Below, piece by piece: positions 57,831-64,000 of a DNA stretch of 64,000 nucleotides (the first letter of the stretch is position 1; each line of letters starts with the position of its first letter). Made by a program: the position numbers and the translations under genes. Below the pieces are notes generated by a model, which had not been told where the DNA came from, did not search any database, and worked only from the letters and a program-made list of their open reading frames with translations. This DNA comes from Polymorphum gilvum SL003B-26A1 (lineage in GTDB: Bacteria > Pseudomonadota > Alphaproteobacteria > Rhizobiales > Stappiaceae): assembly GCF_000192745.1 (NCBI RefSeq), contig NC_015259.1, forward strand, positions 3,921,001 through 3,985,000, written 5' to 3'.

Positions 57831-58841
57831 TCAGACCCCCGGGTGGAAGCGGAACTCGGTGACCTGGCGATAGGTCTCGCCCGGCCGCAGGACGGCGCCG
57901 GCGAAGTCCGGATGGTTCGGGCTATCCGGCCAGCGCTGCGGCTCGAGGCACAGGCCGGCGTTGGGACCGTAGCGGCGCCCGTCGAGACCCTGATAGGGCA
58001 GGTCGAGCTTGTAGGCGTCGTAGAGCTGAAGCCCAGGCTCGGTGGTCCACAGGTCCATCGCGATGCCCGATCTCGGCCCTTCCAGGACGGCGGCCAGGTG
58101 CGGCTCCGCGCGCGGGGCGTCGGCGAGACAGAAGTTGTGGTCGTAGATCACCCGCGCGCCGTCGTCGAACAGCATCCGGACGGGTCTCGCATTGCGGAAG
58201 TCGAACGGCGTGCCGGCGACCTCGGCAACCTCGCCGGCCGGCAGGGCGGCCGGGCTCATCGGCAGGTAGCGGTCGGCAACGATGTGGAGCCGGTGGTCGA
58301 GGATGTCGGCAGATTCGTCGAGGTTGAAGTAGCTGTGATGGGCGAGGTTGAGCAGGGTCGGCCGGTCGGTGGTGCCGGTGAGTTCGACCACGAGTGCGCC
58401 TGCCTGCGTGAGCGTGTAGCGGCAGAACACCTCGACCCGGCCGGGATAGCCCTCCTCGCCGTCCGGCGAGACGAGGCCGAGCAGGACGGACTCCGCCCGG
58501 GTCTCCTTGATCGTCCAGACCCGGGTGCCGAAGCCGGTCACGCCACCGTGCAGGTGGTCGCCGCCCGGCAGGTTACGGCTCAACTGGTAATCCGTTCCGT
58601 CGAGGCTGAAGCGGCCGCCGGCGATGCGGTTGGCGCAGCGGCCAGCGATCGAGCCGAAGTGCTGACCATGGGCGATGTAATCGGCCAGGCTGTCGAAACC
58701 GAGGACCAGCGGACGGCCGCCGAGGCGCAGGTCACGGACGGTCGCGCCGAAGGTCAGGATCTTCGCCTCGAGACGGTCGGCGCGGAGGCGGATCTCCTCC
58801 ACGACCGTGCCGTCATCCATGGTGCCGAAGGACCGGATCAT
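57831..58841 (-). CDS. Aldose 1-epimerase (galactose mutarotase-like)
   Basis: 336 residues. It contains GRCANRIAGGRFSLDGTDYQL, GGDHLHGGVTGFG (catalytic His), LAHHSYFNL (the second catalytic His in the NHxYFNL-type motif) and PNAGLCLEPQRWPDSPN with the catalytic Glu. It interconverts alpha and beta anomers of aldoses. It lies between the deacetylase gene (6 bp) and the phosphomannomutase gene (33 bp), all on the minus strand, so they are probably co-transcribed. Confidence 0.95.
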   Translation of the reverse strand: MIRSFGTMDDGTVVEEIRLRADRLEAKILTFGATVRDLRLGGRPLVLGFDSLADYIAHGQHFGSIAGRCANRIAGGRFSLDGTDYQLSRNLPGGDHLHGGVTGFGTRVWTIKETRAESVLLGLVSPDGEEGYPGRVEVFCRYTLTQAGALVVELTGTTDRPTLLNLAHHSYFNLDESADILDHRLHIVADRYLPMSPAALPAGEVAEVAGTPFDFRNARPVRMLFDDGARVIYDHNFCLADAPRAEPHLAAVLEGPRSGIAMDLWTTEPGLQLYDAYKLDLPYQGLDGRRYGPNAGLCLEPQRWPDSPNHPDFAGAVLRPGETYRQVTEFRFHPGV

Positions 58842-58874
58842 CGCGCTGCCCCTCCCGGCAGGACGCCCAGGGAT

Positions 58875-60374
58875 TCAGAGCGTCTGGTTGTATTCGCCGA
58901 CTTCCGGGTTTTCGCGCAGCAACGCGTCGACGGCCTTGAACATGGCGTGCAGACGTTCCTCGGACGCCGGGCTCTCGACCACGACGACCAGTTCCGGCTT
59001 GTTGGAAGAGGCACGCACCAGGCCCCAGGTGCCATCGTCGGTGACGACGCGCACGCCGTTGACGGTGATCAGGTCGGTGATCGAGTGGCCGGCGATGGTC
59101 TCGCCGACGTCCTTCATCGCCTTGAAGCGGGCGACGACGCGGTCGACGACGTCGTACTTGATCTCGTCGTCACAATGCGGCGACATGGTCGGCGAGCCCC
59201 AGGTCTTGGGCAGGTCGCGACGCAGGTCGGCCATGGTCTTGTCCGGGTTGCGGTCGAGCATGTCGAGGATGGCGATGGCGGAGACGAGGCCGTCGTCGTA
59301 GCCGCGGCCGATCGGCGCGTTGAAGAAGTAGTGGCCGGACTTCTCGAAGCCGACGATGGCGCCGAGCTCGGTGACGCGGCGCTTGATGTAGGAATGGCCG
59401 GTCTTGAAGTAGTCGGTGGTAGCGCCGTTCGCCTGCAGGACCGGGTCGGTGTTGAACAGGCCGGTCGACTTGACGTCGACGACGAACTTCGAGCCCGGAT
59501 GCAGGCTCGAGATGTCGCGCGCCAGCATGACGCCGACCTTGTCGGCAAAGATCTCCTCGCCCTCGTTGTCGACCACGCCGCAGCGGTCGCCGTCGCCGTC
59601 GAAGCCGAGGCCGACCTCGGCGCCGGTCTCCAGCACCTTGTCGCGCAGGGCATGAAGCATCTTCATGTCCTCCGGGTTCGGGTTGTAGCGCGGGAAGGTG
59701 TAGTCAAGCTCGGTGTCGAGGGGGATCACCTCGGCGCCGAGCGCCTCGAGAATGCGCGGCGCGAAGGCGCCGGCGGTGCCGTTGCCACAGGCGGCGACGA
59801 TCTTGATCGGCCGGGCCAGCTTCGGCCGGTCGGTCAGGTCGCGGAAATAGACGTCCGGGAAGCCGTCGACGAAACGATAGCTGCCGCCGGATTTCGTGGT
59901 GAAGGCGGCGGACAGCACGATCTGCTTGAGGCGGCCCATCTCGTCCGGACCGAAGGTCAGCGGCCGGTCGATGCCCATCTTGACGCCGGTCCAGCCGTTG
60001 TCGTTGTGCGAGGCCGTGATCATCGCCACCGCCGGCACGTCGAGGGCGAACTGGGCGAAATAGGCCATCGGCGACAGGGCAAGGCCGATGTCGTGGACGT
60101 TGATGCCGGCCGCCATCAGACCGTTGACGACGGCCATCTTGATCGAGGCCGAATAGCTGCGGAAATCGTGACCGACGACGATGTCGGGGCGGATGCCGCG
60201 CTCGTGCATCAAGGTGCCGATGCCCATGCCGAGCGCCTGCATGCCCATCAGGTTGATTTCCTTCTCGAACAGCCAGCGCGCGTCGTATTCGCGGAAGCCG
60301 GTCGGCTTCACCATGGGCCGGGATTCGAAGGCATAGGTATTGGGCTTGAGGGCGGACTCAGGCTTGGGAAACAT
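58875..60374 (-). CDS. Phosphomannomutase/phosphoglucomutase
   Basis: 499 residues from ATG 60374, with GAGG 6 nt upstream; TTG 60380 is less likely. Alpha-D-phosphohexomutase motifs are the phosphoserine loop ITASHNDNGWTG, the metal loop GFDGDGDRCG, the sugar-binding GFEKSGHYFF and the phosphate-binding RASSNKPELVVVVE. It interconverts hexose 1- and 6-phosphates for polysaccharide and glycolipid synthesis. The following aldose epimerase and nearby HAD phosphatase suggest a sugar-interconversion cluster. Confidence 0.96.
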   Translation of the reverse strand: MFPKPESALKPNTYAFESRPMVKPTGFREYDARWLFEKEINLMGMQALGMGIGTLMHERGIRPDIVVGHDFRSYSASIKMAVVNGLMAAGINVHDIGLALSPMAYFAQFALDVPAVAMITASHNDNGWTGVKMGIDRPLTFGPDEMGRLKQIVLSAAFTTKSGGSYRFVDGFPDVYFRDLTDRPKLARPIKIVAACGNGTAGAFAPRILEALGAEVIPLDTELDYTFPRYNPNPEDMKMLHALRDKVLETGAEVGLGFDGDGDRCGVVDNEGEEIFADKVGVMLARDISSLHPGSKFVVDVKSTGLFNTDPVLQANGATTDYFKTGHSYIKRRVTELGAIVGFEKSGHYFFNAPIGRGYDDGLVSAIAILDMLDRNPDKTMADLRRDLPKTWGSPTMSPHCDDEIKYDVVDRVVARFKAMKDVGETIAGHSITDLITVNGVRVVTDDGTWGLVRASSNKPELVVVVESPASEERLHAMFKAVDALLRENPEVGEYNQTL

Positions 60375-60440
60375 GGACAACCTCTCGACGTCGAAAGACC
60401 GAATTTCTGAAGGAATGGAGGGATCGACGATGGCCGGACC

Positions 60441-60941
60441 TTATTGAACCAGCACCATCGTGTCACCCGAAATGTCGAAGCGCTGAAGCCGGCCGAGCAC
60501 CGACATGCCGAGCAGCGGGACGGACAGCGCGTCGTCGCGGATCACCACCGCCGAGACGTCCTTGAGGCGGATCGCGCCGAGCTTCAGCTCGCGCACCGTG
60601 ACCGGGGCGGCCGCGATGCTGCCGTTGGCCGTGCTGACGCCGACGGTGTAGTCGTCGCGTCGGGGATGGATGCCGATGCGCCTGGCAACGGCCTCGGGCA
60701 GGGCGACGACCGAGGCGCCGGTGTCGACGAGCAGGGTGACGTCCTTGCCGTTGAGTTCCGCCTGGGCGAGATAGTGACCGTTGTCGGCCATGGCTATGCG
60801 GTGAACGCGCCGGCCGGCCTTCTGGTTCCGCTCCTGCTCCGCCGCCGTGGTCTGGGCGGTCTCGACCCAGTCCTGGAGCAGCCCGGGCGCGAACGGCGCC
60901 AGGGCGACCAGCACGACCAGGATCACCAGATACCGCACCAT
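60441..60941 (-). CDS. Membrane-anchored clan AA aspartic protease
   Basis: 166 residues from ATG 60941 with GGAG 7 nt upstream; GTG 60962 would add seven residues. An N-terminal helix (about 3-20) anchors the protein, with the rest likely periplasmic. The single active motif LLVDTGASVVALPEAVARRIG is that of retroviral-type proteases (TIGR02281 group), which work as dimers. LLGMSVLGRLQRFDI is the second conserved block. Its substrate is unknown. It precedes the phosphomannomutase gene on the same strand with a 66-bp gap. Confidence 0.9.
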   Translation of the reverse strand: MVRYLVILVVLVALAPFAPGLLQDWVETAQTTAAEQERNQKAGRRVHRIAMADNGHYLAQAELNGKDVTLLVDTGASVVALPEAVARRIGIHPRRDDYTVGVSTANGSIAAAPVTVRELKLGAIRLKDVSAVVIRDDALSVPLLGMSVLGRLQRFDISGDTMVLVQ

Positions 60942-61015
60942 CGGAACTCTCCGAAGCCTCACCTCTGCCCGGATGCTAGCAGCTCCGCCTTAGCGCCCGG
61001 TGAATCGCCGCCCGC

Positions 61016-61921
61016 TCAGCAGGCTTCGAGGGTGTCGGCGAGCGCCGCGATGCGCGCGGCATCGGGGGCGCTGGACTGGGCGCCGGTCGCCATGCAGGCG
61101 AGGCTGCCGGCGGCGACGCCCTCGGCAAGCGCGCGGCCGAGACCGGCACCACGGTCGAGCGCCGCGGCCAGCGCGCCGCAGAAGGCGTCGCCCGCGCCTG
61201 TGGTATCGACGACCGCCGTCGGCGGCGGGCGAAGCCGCCAGGGCCGGCTGCCGTCATGGGCCAGCACGCCGCCGGCGCCGAGGGTGACGACGGCGGCCCG
61301 CCCCGCGGCGGCAAGGGTGCGGGCGAAGCCCTCGGGATCGGTCGGCAGGCCGAGAACCGCGCCGAGGTCGGCGGTCTCGCTCTCGTTGACGACGACCACA
61401 TCCGCGGCGGCGGCGAGGTCGCCGACGCCGGGGCCGGCGACCGGCGCGGCGTTGAGGACGATCCGGCTGCCGGCGGCCCGGGCGCGGGCCGTCGCCGCCT
61501 GCAGGGCGGGAAGCGGCAGCTCGACCTGCATCAGCAGGGTCGAGACCGGCCCGAGCCGGCCGTCGAGCCAGGCAGCGTCCACCCGGGCATTGACGCCGCT
61601 GGCGACGAGGATGAGGTTCTCGCCGGCGGCGTCGACGCCGATCATGGCCAGACCGGTCGCGCCGTCGAGCACCCGTACGGCGGACAGGTCGACGCCGACG
61701 GCCTTCAGGCCGGCGAGCGCGGGGGCGGCGAAGGCATCGGTGCCGACGGCGCCGACGAGCGCGACCTCGGCGCCGGCGCGGCACGCGGCGAGCGCCTGGT
61801 TGGCGCCCTTGCCGCCCGGGAAGCTCTGGTGATCGGGGCCGACGACGGTCTCGCCGGCGGCCGGCAGGCGCGGCACGGCGACGACGAGGTCGAGGTTGAC
61901 CGATCCGAACACGACGATCAT
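61016..61921 (-). CDS. rbsK: Ribokinase
   Basis: 301 residues from ATG 61921. PfkB-family motifs are GSVNLDLV at the N-terminus, GGKGANQALAACRAGAEV, NAAP, NESE and DTTGAGDAFCGALAAAL (anion hole and catalytic Asp). It phosphorylates D-ribose or a related pentose. An SDR gene lies 34 bp upstream on the same strand, which suggests sugar or polyol catabolism. No ribose transporter is visible in the window. Confidence 0.92.
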   Translation of the reverse strand: MIVVFGSVNLDLVVAVPRLPAAGETVVGPDHQSFPGGKGANQALAACRAGAEVALVGAVGTDAFAAPALAGLKAVGVDLSAVRVLDGATGLAMIGVDAAGENLILVASGVNARVDAAWLDGRLGPVSTLLMQVELPLPALQAATARARAAGSRIVLNAAPVAGPGVGDLAAAADVVVVNESETADLGAVLGLPTDPEGFARTLAAAGRAAVVTLGAGGVLAHDGSRPWRLRPPPTAVVDTTGAGDAFCGALAAALDRGAGLGRALAEGVAAGSLACMATGAQSSAPDAARIAALADTLEAC

Positions 61922-61955
61922 GGCAGGCTCCCTCCCCGTGCCGGCCGCCTCCGGC

Positions 61956-62720
61956 TCACACCCAGCCGCCGTCGACGATGTAGGTCTGGGCGGTGCAGGC
62001 CGCCGCCTCGTCGGAGGCGAAGAAGACGACGACACGGGCGACGTCGGCCGGCACCAGCTTGCGCTTCAGGCACTGGCGCTCGAGGATCTCGCGCTCGGCC
62101 GCCTCGGTGACCCACAGGTCGAGCTGGCGCTGCGTCATGATCCAGCCGGGGGCGACGCAGTTGACGCGGATGTTGTCGGGGCCGAGGTCGCGGGCGAGCG
62201 AGCGGGTCAGGCCGACGACGGCGGATTTCGCCGCCGTGTAGCCGGCCATGCCACCGGCGCCGATCATCCAGGCGATCGAGCCCATGTTGACGATGGCGCC
62301 GCCGCCGGCTGCCTGCATGTCCGGGACGACCGCCTGGGCGGCGAAGAACTGGTGCTTGAGGTTGACCGCGATGCGTTCGTCCCAGTAGGCGGGCGTGACG
62401 TCCTGCCAGGCGTGGCGCTCGTCGTGGGCGGCGTTGTTGACCAGCACCGTCACGGGCCCGAGCGCCGCGCGCAGGCGCGCAACGGCGGCCTGCAGGGCGG
62501 GTATGTCGGTCAGGTCGCAGGGCTCGTAGCGCACGGTGGCGCCGGCGGCGGAAAGCTCCTGCACCAGAGCGCGAGACGGGGCCTCGGCGATGTCGAGAAA
62601 GCCCACCTTCGAGCCCTGGGCGGCGAAGCGGCGGACGATCTCGGCGCCGATGCCGCTGCCGCCGCCGGTGACGAGGACGACCCGGTCGTTCAGCGAGGGA
62701 TAGACGGCGCCGGACGACAC
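61956..62720 (-). CDS. Short-chain dehydrogenase/reductase
   Basis: 254 residues from GTG 62720, with GAGG 5 nt upstream; the frame extends further but inside upp. Cofactor motif TGGGSGIG (about 16-23), NNAAHDER, catalytic Ser in MGSIAW, and YTAAK (catalytic Tyr and Lys) define a classical SDR. The C-terminal IVDGGWV is typical. The substrate is probably a sugar or polyol, given the adjacent ribokinase, but this is not certain. upp lies 7 bp upstream on the same strand. Confidence 0.93.
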   Translation of the reverse strand: MSSGAVYPSLNDRVVLVTGGGSGIGAEIVRRFAAQGSKVGFLDIAEAPSRALVQELSAAGATVRYEPCDLTDIPALQAAVARLRAALGPVTVLVNNAAHDERHAWQDVTPAYWDERIAVNLKHQFFAAQAVVPDMQAAGGGAIVNMGSIAWMIGAGGMAGYTAAKSAVVGLTRSLARDLGPDNIRVNCVAPGWIMTQRQLDLWVTEAAEREILERQCLKRKLVPADVARVVVFFASDEAAACTAQTYIVDGGWV

Positions 62721-62727
62721 GCCGGCC

Positions 62728-63357
62728 TCACTTGGTGCCGTACATGCGGTCGCCGGCGTCGCCGAGGCCGGGCACGATGTAGCCGTGGTCGTTGAGGCGC
62801 TCGTCGATGGCGGCGGTGTAGATCGACACCTCCGGATGGGCGTTCTTGAAGCGGGCGATGCCCTCGGGGGCCGCAAGCAGACAGACGAAGCGGACGTTGT
62901 TGGCGCCGCGCTGCTGCAGCTTCTCGATGGCGGCGATGGCCGAGTTGGCGGTCGCCAGCATCGGGTCGACGACGATGACCATACGCTCGCTGAGATCCTC
63001 GGGCGCCTTGAAGTAGTATTCGACCGGCGTCAGCGTCTCGGGATCGCGGTAGAGGCCGATGTGGGCGACGCGGGCCGACGGCACCAGGTCGAGCATGCCT
63101 TCGAGCAGGCCGTTGCCGGCGCGCAGGATCGAGGCGAAGACCAGCTTCTTGCCGGCGAGCGTCGGCGCCTGCATCTCGGCCAGCGGCGTCTCGATGGTGA
63201 TGTTGGTGAGCGGCAGGTCGCGGGTGACCTCGTAGCACAGCAGGAGGGAGATCTCGCGCAGCAGCCGACGGAAGCCCTGGGTCGAGGTGGACTTGTCGCG
63301 CATGATGGTCAGCTTGTGCTGGACCAGCGGGTGATCGATGACGATGGCTCCGGGCAT
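62728..63357 (-). CDS. upp: Uracil phosphoribosyltransferase
   Basis: 209 residues from ATG 63357, the family length. The PRPP loop [12 protein letters not shown], the flexible [10 protein letters not shown] region, and the C-terminal [13 protein letters not shown] uracil-binding block are present. It salvages uracil to UMP. It is the first of the upp-SDR-ribokinase set on the minus strand and divergent from the MFS gene. The 263-bp spacer between them holds no recognised gene. Confidence 0.98.
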   Translation of the reverse strand: MPGAIVIDHPLVQHKLTIMRDKSTSTQGFRRLLREISLLLCYEVTRDLPLTNITIETPLAEMQAPTLAGKKLVFASILRAGNGLLEGMLDLVPSARVAHIGLYRDPETLTPVEYYFKAPEDLSERMVIVVDPMLATANSAIAAIEKLQQRGANNVRFVCLLAAPEGIARFKNAHPEVSIYTAAIDERLNDHGYIVPGLGDAGDRMYGTK

Positions 63358-63620
63358 GGCCTGGGGTCTCCTGTTCTTCCGGCCGGCGGCCGGCCCTGGT
63401 CCGGACACCTTCTTTCCCTATGCCCCGGATGGGCGGCGAAGAACAGTCCGGCACGCCGGATTCGCCTCCGCGACGGGCAGTTCGCGGTTGAAAAGCCGCC
63501 CCGGAGAGGCGCCGGCCTTGCCGGCGGGGAACCAGTTGGTGCAGCATTGCGTTGGCATTGGGGTCGGCCGCGCCGGCTGCCCCGCTCTGTTCCTGCCTGC
63601 CAGATCCGCCGGTCCTTCCG

Positions 63621-64000
63621 ATGTCGTCCGTCCTGTCCATCGCCGCGCTGCTGACCGGCTCCGCTCTGCTGCTGATGGCGGGCGGGCTGCACGGGCTGCT
63701 TCTGCCGGTGCGCGGGCTGGCGGAGGGCTTCTCCGACGCCTCGCTCGGCCTGCTCGGCGCCGGCTGGGCGGCCGGCTACGTCGCCGGCTGCCTGGCGGTG
63801 CCGGTGATCGTCAAGCGCGTCGGACACATCCGCTCGTTCGGCGTGCTCGCCTCGCTGGCGGCGATCGCCGTTTTGCTCAATCTCCTGTTCATGCGGCCGG
63901 AGGTGTGGATCCCGCTGCGCGCGGTGTCCGGCTTCTGCTTCGCCGGGGCGGCGATGATCGTCGAGAGCTGGCTCAACGAGCGGGCGACCAACCAGACACG
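63621..64000 (+). CDS. MFS transporter, N-terminal part (3' end outside window)
   Basis: From ATG 63621 the frame is open to the right edge: 126 full codons. The translation has about four hydrophobic helices, with the loop VIVKRVGHIRSFGVLASL between helices 2 and 3 of the DRxGRR-type MFS motif A position, and AGAAMIVESWLNERATNQ at the edge, the pattern of YcaD-like MFS transporters. Substrate is unknown. It is divergent from upp. Confidence 0.85.
   Translation, partial: MSSVLSIAALLTGSALLLMAGGLHGLLLPVRGLAEGFSDASLGLLGAGWAAGYVAGCLAVPVIVKRVGHIRSFGVLASLAAIAVLLNLLFMRPEVWIPLRAVSGFCFAGAAMIVESWLNERATNQT

Overview
The window is GC-rich chromosomal DNA from an alphaproteobacterium, most likely of the order Hyphomicrobiales (Rhizobiales). 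The evidence is the rpmH-rnpA-yidC-engB-argB order, the dapD/dapE and truA-fmt-def blocks, a Caulobacter/Agrobacterium-type cpa/tad pilus cluster, and possible CtrA boxes. I cannot name the genus. No CRISPR array, rRNA or insertion sequence was seen.

Layout. (1) 1-13.1 kb is an accessory island. A single minus-strand gene train holds a HigB/HigA-type toxin-antitoxin pair, an SNF2 helicase with a C-terminal DUF3883 domain, a PtuA-like ATPase, a PtuB-like HNH nuclease, a DUF1156 DNA methyltransferase, and a DUF499 ATPase cut by the left window edge. From helicase to DUF499 the genes overlap or lie within 14 nt. A plus-strand large serine recombinase follows, and its last codons lie inside a tRNA-Arg(ACG) gene, which marks the island edge. 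(2) 13.4-17.3 kb: sensor kinase, disulphide oxidoreductase and TVP38 membrane protein. (3) 17.6-25.8 kb: core genes (rpmH, rnpA, yidC, engB, argB, a pyrimidine nucleotidase, queF) with a LysR regulator, a CatB-type acetyltransferase and a small secreted Cys-rich protein. (4) 25.9-28.9 kb: a soluble globin-MCP-CZB-PilZ receptor and a DMT exporter. (5) 29-40.4 kb: lysine/peptidoglycan precursor genes (dapD, dapE), tRNA and translation maturation (truA, fmt, def), rmuC, a NlpC/P60 hydrolase, a MarR regulator and an M17 aminopeptidase. (6) 40.5-52.3 kb: a complete Tad/Flp pilus locus with two AT-rich control regions. (7) 52.5-64 kb: a MaoC-phosphotransacetylase fusion with acetate kinase, a PhnD-like binding protein, and sugar-phosphate and nucleobase metabolism (HAD phosphatase, deacetylase, aldose epimerase, phosphoglucomutase/phosphomannomutase, ribokinase, SDR, uracil phosphoribosyltransferase), ending in a truncated MFS transporter.

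How the parts work together. The island looks like a composite anti-phage system: a methyltransferase that could mark self DNA, a translocase, two further ATPases and an HNH nuclease, all in one transcription unit behind an apparently autoregulated toxin-antitoxin promoter. A two-gene Septu-type module translationally locked between a DISARM-like helicase and a DUF1156 methyltransferase is the most unusual feature and the best candidate for an undescribed system. In the Tad locus, cpaB-cpaC-cpaD-cpaE-tadA-tadB-tadC form one operon. The pilin and prepilin peptidase form a second unit separated by a strong terminator. The minor-pilin genes are divergent, and tadD lies at the far end.
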